This document shows positions 11,761 through 24,404 of a stretch of 64,000 nucleotides of DNA, in pieces. Below the pieces are notes generated by a model. The model had not been told where the DNA came from and searched no databases. It saw only the letters and a program-made list of their open reading frames with translations. Made by a program: the position numbers and the translations under genes. Every line of letters begins with the position of its first letter. Positions within the stretch are counted from its first letter, which is position 1. The stretch comes from Amorphophallus konjac (Eukaryota > Streptophyta > Magnoliopsida > Alismatales > Araceae): the NCBI GenBank assembly GCA_022559845.1, contig JAHNEJ010001737.1, forward strand, positions 1 to 64,000, in the 5' to 3' direction.

Positions 11761-13712
11761 TGATGCTGGACGATATGCGACTCAACACGGATTTGGATGC
11801 GAACCTAGGACTCTATGTAAACTTACGACTCGTCCCTAGCGAGGGAAGCATGCGGATGTACGCGGTTGAGAAACCGGCAATGAGTCAGGGTAGTCTACTC
11901 ACTCTCATGCTCGGATCGAGTCACGAGACGGGTCTCGCTCTCTCTCGCAACGGTGCTTGAAATAATATAAGAGCTAATTATCCTATCACTCAAGCAGCGG
12001 CATACGAATATATACGAGAAAAGTAAATGCCAAGAGAGTTAGAGGTGATATCTCTATGCTCCGAGCGTGGGGAAGGCGATCCCGATCAAGACCCGTACTC
12101 CCGATACAGTAGAATTATCAAAAATTACAAACATATATTTTACTGCCCACTGCATGCAGGGAGGTAAAGGGCTACACGTGGGACCCGGGAGTACCGATCT
12201 CGGGTTGACGGGTAGCAAGCCGGAAGGGCTTTCTGTCCGGAGGCGGGCTGCTGGTCCGACTCGGCACTATTCAGACTCGCTGGACAACAAGCGAAGTCGG
12301 CACCTGGGACGGTGACTTCCGGTCGACTTCTGATCGAGGTGGTTAGCTGGGACGCCGGTGGAATGTTCCTCTTCGATCCCTGAAGTTGGCGGCGGCTGAA
12401 TCTGGGCCGGCATATTTCTGGAAGATTTAACCGGCAGATTGCTTCTGCTGGCCTGTCACGGGACATATCTGCGCGCCTCCACGAAAATAATGACCACGCT
12501 CAGACCCGGTGTCAGATCGAGGCAAGATTGGCGCCGTTGGAAAGTAGACTCAAAGACCTACAACATATATGAATTTTAGATCCATCCAACAGTCTGGATA
12601 GAAAATAAAAACTTTGTGCTCCGAAGTTGTTTCTAGCTCAGATTTTAGAATAGTCGGGACAGGTTGGGATCTGCCTGAGAATGAATTTTTACCGAAGGCA
12701 AAACGATGGATCTGGACTTTGAGAATTTTATGGGTGAAATGGGGAAGTGTGAGGATCATGTAAAAATATTTTTATAATTTTCTGAAATGTCTAAGGGGTG
12801 GGAAAAATAAAAGAACATGGTACTATCCCGCAGATCTGCTGATGAGCAGACTTTCAGGGGTGGAAAGAAATTACTGGGAAGGGACTCAAATGGTGGCTGA
12901 TTGACATGAAAATTAAACTGGAGATGGGGGACGACGGGGGGAACAAACCCTCCAAATTTGAGGTCGATCAGACGACTGGATTGGGAGAACCAACCTAATC
13001 TTTAAGCTTCTATCTTGGATCTCCAAATCCTGGACAGCAGGTTGAAGACCGGGTTGTGGCGACTCGATGGCGGCACGAACGGAGGCCGCGGCGGCAGTGG
13101 CTGGAAGTCGCGTCCAGCAAAGGTGATAGAGGTGGGAATCAGTCCCCAAAGAATGGGCTTCACACCCAGATTTGATGTAACTCTCACAGCTGCAAGAAGG
13201 GGGAGAGAGGAGAGAGGGGCGCCCTTGGGCTCTCTTGGAGAAATTCCAACTTTTCTTTCATTAATTCTATGAAAATATGAAAATACAAGTGTTTTATAGA
13301 ACTAGCTAAAAGACCTAAACTAACCTCATATCTAGGGTTAGGGAGGGGCAATTAAGGGATAGAATAATCTTCTCCCATGTGGTCAAAGCATAAAATATAA
13401 TATGGGTAAAATGTGGGGATATTTAATTCCCCACATGGGGACAAGAGATGGGGGCACCCCCCTCTTGGTGGTCAACAAATGCAACTTGGTCCAAGTTCTA
13501 CCTTGGACCATGGACCACCCCTATGGGCCCTAGAGAATCTAGGTGGCCTAATGGGAGAGAGGGTGGGGGTCCCGCCCGGCCTACATGGCCTTTTACAAAG
13601 AAACCCACTAATTCCTAATGACTAACCCATTGGCTTACAATTAAAACCCAATTGACTCAAGTATATAAATGCAAACAAAAATGTTAGCGGCCTTACTTTG
13701 ATGCCCCCATCA
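11761..13712 (-). repeat. 3' LTR of the minus-strand element (1,952 bp)
   Basis: Begins TGATGGGGGCATC at 13712 and ends GCATCA at 11761 on the minus strand. It is complete. Confidence 0.9.
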
Positions 13713-13934
13713 ATTCTCCCCGAGTGGGAGAAACTTGACCTCGTCGAGTAAGGGGTACGGCTACTCATGTGTCTCTCCTGCGAATCTGTATCACAGCTCG
13801 GGTGATCCACGTGTCGTCGGATATGGGCCGTGCTCTCCACCGTACCAGGTAGCATGGGTACGCTCCACTCCTAGTAATCGTCACATGCTCACCCCGTATA
13901 TGCTCTATATGCTCACGTTGTTGTGGGAATGTGG

Positions 13935-14144
13935 CTAGTGGTGGACACTCATGGGTGGGGTCACTCTCAAGGGGAGGAGACAGCTCAAAGACTCACTAGG
14001 AATCACCGATGAGTCTCTATAGGTGACTAGATCCGACACATTAAAGATAGAGCTAATCCCATATTCCTCGGGTAAGTCCACAACGTACGCATGAGATCCG
14101 ACTTGTCTCGCACTCGAAAGGGACTGACACCTGCGAGCTTGCAT
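13935..14144 (-). pseudogene. Integrase C-terminal stub
   Basis: SHAYVVDLPEEYGISSIFNV followed by SDL matches the conserved end of Ty3/Gypsy pol (x-A-Y-x-x-D-L-P-x-x-x-x-I-S-x-x-F-N-V-S-D-L). It stands about 1.6 kb from the gag fragment, so protease, reverse transcriptase, RNase H and most of the integrase have been deleted. Confidence 0.75.
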
Positions 14145-14631
14145 TAGACCGACTTGACTCGACGTATGCGGACTCCAAATAGACTATTACGAAAGAAAAA
14201 CACAGACTCACACAAGACCCTAAACAAACCTAATGCTATGCAGACCCATACTTATGCAATGGTGGTCCAGGACACCTATATGTGTGTCTTGCATACACAC
14301 GACGCAACCTAATATTGGTAGAATCATGGAATCGTAGACATCCCACTATGCACCATTCATGCACTGATAGCCTTTTGGATTTGGGAGGTTTGGGTGATTT
14401 GGGTGGGCCAGGAGAGCCGAATTCACCTCCTTCATTACCCCAATGAGCGGGCTTCTTGCCACGTGTAGGCTGACTGGCCTGTGGGGTAGAGGTGTGATAG
14501 TGAACTTCTTTGAAGAAGTGGAGTTGATAAGGTGGGTCAAGAGGCTTACTAGGGAAGGGGTCGAAGGGATCAAAGAATGTGTGACCCCTCGAGATGGGTT
14601 CCCTTACAACATGGTCCCACGTTTGAAATTC

Positions 14632-15434
14632 TTAAAGGTGTAAATGGTCACCTTCATTCAATGTGCTAGGTGGGACGGGGGTCATACGTAGAAGATATGG
14701 TTCCTCCCTCGGGATAAGTAGAATGAAGTTAGGCTCCGCCGGCATGGGGAGGAATAAAAGAACCTCCGTGGTGACATGACCCACGGTGCACACGGAGGTA
14801 ACTGATCCCAATGCGGGATGCATGAAGCCACGACCTTTGGGTTGGCCGAAGCCTGGGGCTAACATGTGCGTCAACTTCAACTGCCACTCTAATCCCTTAA
14901 TAAGGTCTTCCAATGTATCAACATGCTGAATGATCGGAACGTTGTGTGGAATGAGTTGACGGGCACTACTTGTAGTGCAGGGTCCATGGATGGATAGCAA
15001 GGTGTTTTATGGATCAAGTCTTTCTTAAGCCAGCTAAGTAGTGACTCGTCAATGATTAGTTTCCCCGTTAGAAGCACGGGTGCCTCTGGCTGAGGTGGCT
15101 TCGAACAAAGATCGGAGGCTGAAGGCTGTGGTGAAACATCTCCCTCGGATGGGGAGAGGACGTCCTCCATGATAGGGAGAGGACAAGGGGACTCCGTAGA
15201 TGGCGCCGAGCTAAGACTACCAGCTTCGACCTCCTTAGGCTCGGGCAGGAGTCTATCAATTTGAGTCCACATCCTTTCCCTCCTATCCAACCGGTTCGAA
15301 AATATTTTCAAGAGGTCGCCAAAGGTGCGGGTTGGAGTAGGGATATCGTGGTAGACTCGCTCATCGTCTCTCGGCCTAGTCTTGGGTCTAGGCTCATCTA
15401 CGTGTGGGACTCTTTGCCTCCGACTATGACCCAC
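14632..15434 (-). pseudogene. Internal remnant of the minus-strand LTR element
   Basis: Two minus-strand frames (15434-14889 and 15000-14632) overlap with a shift between them. The first has an acidic, serine/proline-rich middle (SPSEGDVSPQPSASDL) typical of linker regions. Neither shows a catalytic motif. I take them as decayed gag/linker sequence of the element, not a host gene. Confidence 0.45.
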
Positions 15435-15590
15435 TTAGTTGGAGGTGATTGGGTGGGGTCAGTTGGAGGTGACTGGGTGGGGCAGGTAGAACCTTCTAAG
15501 CTCGGCTTTCATTTGGCACCATGACTCGATGGGCCATTGCCTCCTAATCTCCCTCAAGCATTCAATGTTTCTCCACTTTTCAGCGGCTTC

Positions 15591-15765
15591 TTAAAAAAGG
15601 CACTTTTGGGCAAAAATGACTTGCATGGCATCAGACATAGTGTAACACTCAAAGTATTCATCCATAACGGCTTCCCACTTTAGGTAGTCGCTCGGGACTT
15701 TGGAGCCATAAAAGTTCAAGGCTTCAGACTTACGGAGGTGGACGGGTTGGATTCCCAACCCGAAG
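15591..15765 (-). pseudogene. gag fragment
   Basis: The minus-strand frame encodes SEALNFYGSKVPSDYLKWEA and VMDEYFECYTMSDAMQVIFA. It resembles the start of the retrotransposon gag domain (F-x-G-x-x-P-x-x-Y-x-x-W then a Y-F-E turn). It is fused directly to truncated LTR sequence, so it lacks its start. Confidence 0.7.
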
Positions 15766-17925
15766 GGCTTTCGGTCCGGAGGTGGGCTGTTGGTCCGACT
15801 CGGCACTGTTCAGACTCGCTGGACAGCAAGTAAACTCGGCACCTGGGACGGTGGCTTCCGGTCGACTTCTGGTCGAGACGGTTGGCTAGGACGCCGGTGG
15901 AATGTTCCTCTTCGATCTTTGAAGTCGACGGAAGCTGAATCTGGGCCGACGTATTTCTGGAAGATTTAACCGGCGGACTGCTTCTGATGGCCTGTCACAT
16001 GACAGATATGTGCGCCTCCACAAAAATGATCACCACGCCCAGATCCGGTATCGGATCGAGGCTAGATTGGCGCCGTTGGAAAGTAGACTCAAAGATGTAC
16101 AACATATGTGAATTTCATATCCATCCAACGGTCTGGATCAAAATGAAAAACTTTGTGCTCCGAAGTTGTTTCTGGCTCAGATTTTAGAACAGTCGGGACA
16201 GGTTGGGATCTACCTGAGAATGAATTTTGACCGAAGGGAAAACGGTAGATCTGGACTTTAGGAATTTTATGGGTGAAAGGGGGAAATGTGAGGATCACAT
16301 AAAAATATTTTTGTAATTTTCTGAAATGTCTAAGTGGGTGGGAAAAATAAAATAACAGGGTACTATCCCGCAGATCTGCTGATGGGCAGACTGTTAGGGG
16401 TGGAAAAAAATTACTGGGAAGGGACTAAAATGGTGGCTGATTGACATGAAAATTAAACTGGAGATGGGGGACGACGGGGGGAACAAACCCTTAAAATTTG
16501 ATGAGATTGTGCATTTATCCTGTATCCTACCGGATGGAAAAAAAATTTTATAATTTACAATCGCATTTGGTGAGATTGTGCATTTACCGTCGTACCAATA
16601 TATTTTTTTTCAAATATTTGAATCTCATTTGGGTGGATTCCTATTTTTTTAAGGAAAAAAATTGAATTCCAAAAACTTCAGGTAACTTAAGAATTTACCT
16701 AACTTATTGATTTTTTTGATTAGGAGTCTCAGTGAGCTCTTTTCAAAATAATTTTAAGATAACTATGATATAATCAAGTATTAGAACCTAGTAAAAAGAA
16801 TTTAAAAAATAAAAAAATCAACTTGTTAAATTATGAATAGTGTATGGGACATGTGTTCAATGATGGTTGGTTAGGTCTCTTGGACCGTACGAGATTTTGA
16901 AAAAAAAACTTAAATACTTTTTTAAAAATATTTTTGTTCTAATTATCATTATTAAATTTATAAATTTTATTAAAAATATATTTAAAAATCTCTCTCTCTC
17001 TCTCTCTCTCTCATAACCCCTACATGACGATGAAAAGCTTGGGTATTCCGTATTCGGATAATTTAACCCACATAATCCCCGCCAGCCATTTCAAAAGCTC
17101 CTCCTAGCGAGCTTTTATAGATTTTGGAGATATTCTCTCTCCCGAAATCCCACTCTTTGCTAAAGAGACGTTTGCTCCATTTGATTTGGGTTACGTAGAT
17201 GTCAGGAATTTTAATCATTGAAATCTCTAAAAAAATTTAGATAGTGTCCACCAAACAAGACCTTACTACACTACCTCACAACAGTATACTTAAAAAAATT
17301 CAAAAAATATATCACATCAGTCTTTATAAGACATACTTGTCTATAAAGTCCAACCATTGGTCAGATTGTTAAAAAAAATAAAAAAAGATCATAGACCATG
17401 GGGGAGAGAGGAGAGAGGGGCACCCTTGGGCTCTCTCGGAGAAATTCCAACTTTTCTTTCATTAATTCTATGAAACTATGGAAATACAAATGTTTTATAG
17501 AACTAGCTAAAAGACCTAAACTAACTTCAGATCTAGGGTTAGGGAGGGGCAATTAAGGGATAGAATAATCTTCTCCCATATAGTCAAAGCACAAAATATA
17601 AAATGGGTAAAATGGGGGGGGTATTTAATTCCCCACATGGGGACAAGAGAGGGGGGCGCCCCCCTCTTGGTGGTCAACAAATGCAACTTGGTCCAAGTTC
17701 TACCTTGGACCATGGACCACCTCTATGGGCCCTAGAGAACTTAGGTGGCCCAATGGGAGAGAGGGTGGGGGTCCCGCCGGGCCTACATGGCCTTTTACAA
17801 AGAAACCCACTAATTCCTAATGACTAACCCATTAGTTTATAATTGCCTTATAATTAAAACCTAATTGACTCAAGGATATAAATGTAAATAAAAATGTTAG
17901 TGGCTTTCCTTTGATGTCCCCATCA
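15765..17925 (-). repeat. Damaged 5' LTR of the minus-strand element
   Basis: Homology to the 3' LTR covers 17925-17395 and 16500-15765. About 240 bp (equivalent to 12960-13200) is replaced by the 0.9-kb segment at 16501-17394, and about 450 bp at the U5 end, together with the primer-binding site, is absent. Confidence 0.85.
16501..17394. other. Foreign AT-rich segment replacing part of the 5' LTR
   Basis: There is no homology to the LTR family and no reading frame. It contains a TC microsatellite (16988-17012) and two related stretches beginning GTGAGATTGTGCATTTA (16500 and 16567). It may be an insertion or filler DNA from break repair; I see no clear target duplication. Confidence 0.6.
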
Positions 17926-17930
17926 AAGTC

Positions 17931-18113
17931 GCTCCGTGAGGAAGTGACTTTCATCTGAAGTCGCTCTGACACAGTGACTTTATGGTTTCAAAATTTAAAA
18001 AAAAATAAAATCTGAGCTTATTCTCACTTGTGAAAATTTTTACTTTCTCTCACCTCCTCTCTAGCCCCCCTGTCCTCTCACCCCTTCCACCGGCCCACCC
18101 CCTCTCTCTATCA

Positions 18114-18157
<44 letters not shown>

Positions 18158-18172
18158 ACAAGGATACCAATG

Positions 18173-18248
<76 letters not shown>

Positions 18249-19102
18249 CAAGGATACCAATGCCCCCCCTCTCTTTCTCTCTCCGATTCCACCCTCTCTC
18301 TCTCACTCCTCTCTCTCTCCCTGAATGCAGTAGATGTTGGTGTCAGATGGGAAGATCCCCTCCTTCGCCCTCCTCTCTCTCTCTTCCCCTCCCCTGACCA
18401 CCCACCTCCTCTCTAGTCCCCCTCTTCTCTCACCCCCTCTACCTGCCCACCCCCTCTCACTCTCTCTCAGACCGCCTCCCTCTCCCAGCCACCCACCCCC
18501 TCCCTTTCTCTTACTCCTCTCTCTGTAGATGCAAAGGATGTCGGTGCTGGAGGGGGAGATCCCCTCCGACGACCTCCTCTCTCTCTCCCCCTCCCCCAGC
18601 CACTCACCCCCTCTTCAGTCCCCCTCTCCTGTCACGTACCCTATCTCTCTCTCTCCAACAGGGGATGTCGACGCCCTCTCTCTCTCTCTCTCTCTCTTTG
18701 ACTGTCTCCCTCTCCCAGCATCCCACCTGCTCTCTGGTCTCCCTCTCCCCCTCTTGTCACCGGCCCACTCCTTCTCTCTCACACTTTTCTCTCTCTCTTT
18801 ATGTACTTGTGTATCAGCAGCGGGTGCCGACGTCGAAGAGGGTGGAGGGGTGTCCTCCTCCTTGTGCGCTCTCTCTCTCACACACACACACACCCCTTGC
18901 GGTAGTTTAGATATTTAATCAGGGGTAGGTTAGAGACTTTCACCTCCCTCACCCACCTTCAGTTAAACAAGATAACGGCTCGATCAAGACAGGGACACAA
19001 TGGCTCTTTCTTAAATATTTTGGGGGTATTATAGTAAATATAATAAAGATAATAGTATAGGGATAATTTTGAAAGATTCTAAGGGTATAGGGATAATTTT
19101 TC
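17931..19102 (-). repeat. Right arm of the fold-back element, CT-rich
   Basis: Inverted counterpart of 11069-11755. It holds an AT microsatellite (18115-18153), a CT microsatellite (18173-18243) and a degenerate minisatellite with GATGTCGGTGCTGGAGGGGG-type units at about 18330, 18534, 18660 and 18815. A 20-mer (GCAACAAGGATACCAATGCC) occurs at 18155 and 18245, on either side of the CT run. Confidence 0.7.
18115..18264. repeat. Compound microsatellite: (AT)n, 20-mer, (CT)n, 20-mer
   Basis: AT dinucleotides at 18115-18153, GCAACAAGGATACCAATGCC at 18155-18174, an almost pure CT run to 18244, then an exact second copy of the 20-mer at 18245-18264. Confidence 0.95.
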
Positions 19103-19424
19103 TTAATAAAATTTAGCACTCTTTGTGTTATTTAAAAAAATCAGATTAACTCTCAGTTGTGTATTCTAATTTTTTAGAATATTTATAATTCAGAAATACT
19201 TTTACATTTTAACTTCTTGCGAAAAAAGATGTTCCACTTTGTAATGCACTTTTATGGACATTAACGATGATCTGTATACACGTTATAATTTCTATTACAT
19301 ATATATATCAAAGTACATTCGTTGGATTTTAGTTAATCTATTATGTTAACCCGCCGGCCATCAAAAAATACGGAATATACCGTCCAACCGAAGTGGATTA
19401 GATTAAACTGAACCCCACTGTTGG

Positions 19425-20330
19425 AGAGGGCCGAATTGGGGTAATTACAACATTTACATGCGGTAAAATCTATACGGCGCATGCACGGCCTGTTAACGTC
19501 AGGTCTATGTCAGTCCAAGGTATGTGAAAAGCATAGCGGACCCCGACAACCAACGACCCATGTCAAGCAGCCCAATAGGGCCAGCTATCGGATTCGTCAG
19601 CCCACGAGGGGCATCGACTCAGGTATATATCGGGCGTCAGACGACCCTCCGACGGTCGAACATTACTCCCGCCATCATCAGCCTCAATTTCAGTAAAAGC
19701 GAACACGTCTCACAGGTGCCGTAAGACTCGCTTAAAGACCGCCCGGCTCTGGATGAACAGACGCACAATGGGAAACTCCTCACGATTGCGGAGAGACGTT
19801 ACCGCACGACTCACACTCTTTCCTGTTAAGGGATAGGCCTCCACCGCCAGGACAACTCCTATACATGAACCTTCGATGTTGACACGAAAGGGGACACACA
19901 CTGTGACATAGATAGACACGCATACAGAGATAGACGGACAACTACAGACGCCCACGGACAGAGAGAGCCTTCCATAGAAGAGAGTCCTGACCAACTTCCG
20001 AGCACACTTCCAGCCTAGTGAACCCTCTCCGAGCAACTATTGGGTGTGGCGAGTACTTCCCTGGAAGTATGATCCTCACTACAGACTTGATCGCTCTGCT
20101 CTCATTCTCCTCTCTCTTCTCCATCCTCTCTTGAACTCTACGTAACAAGATCCTGACTTAAGTATCGGAGGGTTATCCCTTGGGGTAATACTCAGGGCTC
20201 CTTTTTACGTCATTCCTCTGGTATTAGTAGGCTTCCACTGATGGCTGGACGATCTTCCCCAACAAACAAATATTAAAAGTGTGGTACGAGATTCGAGAGA
20301 TCATTTTCTCACCTCTACAACATGTATCCA
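19425..20330 (+). repeat. Solo-LTR-like copy 2
   Basis: Diverged relative of 6690-7610, perhaps starting TGTTGGAGAGGG at 19422 and ending ACAACA near 20327. The TATA box is degenerate (CCTATACATGAA). No pol sequence is attached. Confidence 0.65.
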
Positions 20331-22820
20331 TAATTATATGTATAACCATGCAATCTTGCATATTCTAATTTATATCTCTATGTTCTACATATTATCATAT
20401 TTATCGCTAATTCACTATAATATGCTGTATTTCACCAAATATATCCATTTTGTCACCTATTGTTTGTTTAACTGAATATTAGGTTAGTTTAAAACAAGGA
20501 AAAGATTAATTTATATTCATATATAATCTTTCTACGTAATGAAAATAATGATATACGTATCCCTACAATCTTCCAAATTGTCTTATATACCTTTATAAAA
20601 TTATAGATTTTATATTTCAACAGTATAATCTGTTGAGTTCGATGGCGTCAGACCCTGAAGGATATATTTCCAAGTATGAAAGTATACAATACAATATTAA
20701 TAATAAGGACTAACAGAATAAAATCTACACTATTATGGGGGTGTATACGCCCAAGAATTTCCGCACTCAACACTGGAGTGACAAATAGGGTTTGCTGTAT
20801 CGCTTGTATCCGCGGTATCAATTTTTTAGCGGTACGATATGCACCGTGTGCTAAGAAGAAAATGTTTTTTTATAAATATATATGTGACTCAGTTAGCTAG
20901 AGTGTTATGTGTAATTTATGTAGGTATTATGTTTAAAATTTACAAATGTCATTTTTTGTTATTTATTTTATTTTAAAAATGTTTTAAATAATGTTTTAAT
21001 AAAATAAATTAAAATTAAAATTAAAAATCATAATTTAGATAATTTTATATCTTTCTTATTATTTTTTATAAATTTTAAAATCTCCGTCACCTCTCCTCAC
21101 AAATTAAATTTTTCATGTCGTCATCTCTATATTCTCCGTCTCTTCTCTTCACTGATAATGTTAACTATTTCTTCTTTATCATCGATGTCGGCACGAGTCA
21201 CTATTTTTTCAATCTTGAAAAAAATTCTTTCACTTGGTAGAAATGACTTGCTCACTTTGAAATTTTTATTAACAACTTTAATATTATTTTTAAATATAAT
21301 TTTTAACTAACCACAATATATTTACTTAATAAATATAATAAAAATAATTTAAAAATAAATGACATAGAAATGAATAGTGTTAAGATATTGTAATGTTTAA
21401 ATTATTTTAAATTTTATCATTAAAATATATTATAATTATCTAAAAATATATTTAAAAATAGTCATTAGATTATTAATTAAAATAAAAATAAAAAATATTT
21501 TAAAAATTAAAAAATTAAATAATAATAACAAAAAAGTGATAGTTATGATTCTTCAACTTGATAGCTCACACACATCATAAGACAACCAACTAACTAAGGC
21601 ACTAAATAATATTATTATAATATATAAAAAATAATATTTAACAATAAATATATATAGATAGCATGATGATTGTGTATCACACACTAATTATATCAATTTT
21701 TGACTGACATAATCTGATACGTGCGACACGATACACGGTGTATTCGATACGTCAAATTTTGATACCTAAAACCTAGACCCCGTAGCAACCTTCGTTGGAC
21801 CCAAACTTTGGTCCTCTAGGATTAATCTTCAGGATGAAAGCTGGGCTAATCCCAGTTTAACGTTGATCGGACTTATTCAGGACTAACATAGGTGTAATCA
21901 AATATATATATATTTATCGAAATAGCGTTGCCACCTATTCCGACACAACATCACTCGATCTTAGTTTTTTTAATCAACACCATTAAATCTTTTATGTTAT
22001 CATGAAACTATTTGAGGATTAAAAATTGTAACATTTATTTATTATTTATTAGATAAAGTAAAATAAATAACCTAAATGATATCGTTGTTAATATCATAAA
22101 ATATATAAATTTTTGATATTAAATTTCTAGCATTTTATATATAGTTAAATTTCTGGTCTTAAAAAATTAATGATATAAATTAAATATTTAAAATTAAATC
22201 ATACGATTTTAAAATGAGTGGCACTTCTCGTACACCCCCATCAAGTGTAATGTGTACCTTCGAGCTTGGTCACGGGTGTCTTTGATCACTCGTTGATAAT
22301 GCCGAGATCAGCAAGGTCACTTTTCTGCCTGGCCCAACCTTTTCTAGAAGTGTTGAGGTAGCTGCATAATAATTAGTTGATTGTACCGGTCATAACTGTC
22401 ATTTACCAGTGCGATATGATACCGTTACGTAATGAGATAAAAAAATAAAATATATATTTACTTTTGATACGGTAATATAAATAAAATTATTAATGTTAAT
22501 ATGATCTATTAACTTAGTTGATTAAGGTGTGTGATTAAATAGACGAGATCTCATGTTCAAAATCTACACTTGGTATATTTTTTAAATATTTTTTATCTTC
22601 AATTTAATTAGTTTGATAATAATAATAGAGGGGATTCTTCGATTTGTGCCGTAAAAAACCATATTTTGAAAAATTCTTCTCATTTAAATTATTTTTTTAC
22701 TTTTAAATTTTAGTTTACAAGCTTAATAATTTTAAGATAAGTATAATATATTTAATTAATAAAAAATAATTTAAAAAGAAATAAGATGAAGATGAATAGT
22801 GCTAGAGTAAGTGATGTTTT
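20331..22820. other. AT-rich intergenic DNA
   Basis: No gene. Words such as GATACG and CGATACG cluster at 21690-21770 and again at 23860-24000, suggesting the sub-terminal repeats of an old DNA transposon covering part of this stretch. Confidence 0.4.
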
Positions 22821-22825
22821 GTAAT

Positions 22826-23460
22826 TAGCAGTAGAAGTGTCAATGGACCGGGTTGAGTCAGACTTAAGTCTATCTGACTCATGTCCGACTCACAATTTTA
22901 AACCCTATCTCGGACCAGATCTCTAATTATGTTGGGTCGAGTTGGATCAAACTTCTTCACAAACTTGACTTATACCCAACTTGATCAGGCTTGACAAATT
23001 AAATAAAATAATATATATATGTTATAATATTATTAAATTAATTAGAATTTTATATATTAATTTATTTAAAAAGAGATTTTTTATTTTTAAATTAAATAAA
23101 ATTAGTTATCTTTTCTAATTAAATAAAAAATTGAACGGAGAACAAAAAGAAGAATAAGCAAGACTGGCCAATGGGTCGAATTTAAAGTTTGAGCATGGCC
23201 CGCGGGTCTACTTCGGCTGGACTTTTAAGTTCATTTAAGGATTTGCAGGTCAAAAAAAGCCCGATGGCCCAGTCTAAAATGAAGCCAATCTACAGGCCTA
23301 TCAGACCTACCTAACTAATTGACAGCCCTAATTGACGGGTCTATTAGATCACACCAGCCCAATTAAAGGCCCACGGGCCGAAAAGGACCTGACAGTCTGG
23401 CCCAGAATGAAGCCAAGCCTATAGACCAATTGAGTCGGCCTGACCATTGACAATCTTAAT
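22826..23460. repeat. hAT-like relic(s) with AGxxGTGTCAAT / ATTGACAGCCCT ends
   Basis: The left edge (GTGTCAATGGACCGGGTTGA) and right edge (AATTGACAGCCCT at 23319-23331) are roughly inverted copies. The interior has many GGGTCGAGTTGGATC- and CCCAGTCTAAAATGAAGCC-type words, repeated in a second unit to 23460. This is common in plant non-autonomous hAT relics. No clean target duplication is seen. Confidence 0.4.
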
Positions 23461-24404
23461 TGGCAAGTCTGTCACATAATTTTTTGAATATTTAAACAAC
23501 TACTTTAATGAATTTTATCAGAATTTACTTTTATATTAAATATAATAATATAAGTTATAAATTTTAATAAAAATAAAAAATATATTAAAAACTATTCTAT
23601 CTCTCCTCCTCGTATCCCTTCAGAATCATTACCAAATGATATAGACATAAGCCAATTTTTTTTTAAAAAAATGATCATTCGAGATATTTAAATCCGCGTC
23701 CTCACCATCGTACACAAATATGCTAACCACCTGAGCTACTCACCTAAGCTATGAAATTGTCTTGTATGTTTTGTCTGTAAAATATATTAAGTAATACGTA
23801 GATGTTAACACCAAATTGACCTGAACCGCTCATCTCGCATGTATCAATGAGTGTATCATCTTGAATCGGTCTGATACGTAGTGAGACGTACAATTCTATG
23901 CGGTATACAATGAATCAATTACGTATCACACGTCGTACGTATCGATTTTTCTCTGATACGGCTCGATACGTGCGACTAATCATGTATTGGATCGATTTGT
24001 AAAACTATGTTACTAACTACGATGCGGAGCGGTGCATCATTTTTTTTTTGATTTGGAGCCCATGCCTCTTTAACATGTCCTGTAGGACTCTCTTATCTAA
24101 CCGCTCAAAAAATATAAAAGATTAAAAATATGTAAATAATAACTTTTTACTATTCATGTGTTTTAATTTTTTATAATTTTTAACCGTCACATGTCATCTT
24201 TGACAGGTACAGCATATTAGGAATATGTAGACCTCAGGTTAAAAAAATTAAAGAATATATATATATATATATATTACACTGTCACGAGAAATGCAGTCAG
24301 GAGGGCAGTGCATCCATCGATCGTTACTCTCGTTCCTTTACCCCGTCTATCAAAGGACGCGATCACGTCGAGATGTCATCTTTTGTTCGTTGTTGTCTCA
24401 TCTA

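Larger units (their letters stand above)
11761..17925 (-). mobile_element. Non-autonomous LTR element (TR-GAG-like), minus strand, target duplication AAGTC
   Basis: This is a second member of the family at 37903-43629, in the opposite orientation. The 3' LTR is 13712-11761 and the 5' LTR is 17925 down to about 15765, both starting TGATGGGGxCATCAA on the minus strand. The target duplication AAGTC is at 11756-11760 and 17926-17930. The polypurine-like tract (minus strand CTCCCACTCGGGGAGAAT) sits next to the 3' LTR at 13713-13730. The 5' LTR is damaged: its U5 end and the primer-binding site are missing, and its middle is replaced by unrelated AT-rich sequence (16501-17394). The internal region keeps a gag start and an integrase tail only. 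It has split a GA/CT-rich inverted-arm element. Confidence 0.92.

Noticed and set aside
11231..11788. 185-residue minus-strand reading frame, Ser/Leu/Pro-rich
   Set aside because: It is a translation of GA/CT simple repeats in the arm of the fold-back element, with no domain and open frames on both strands.
18030..18918. Several Ser/Leu or Arg/Glu-rich reading frames
   Set aside because: They are CT and AT microsatellite translations.
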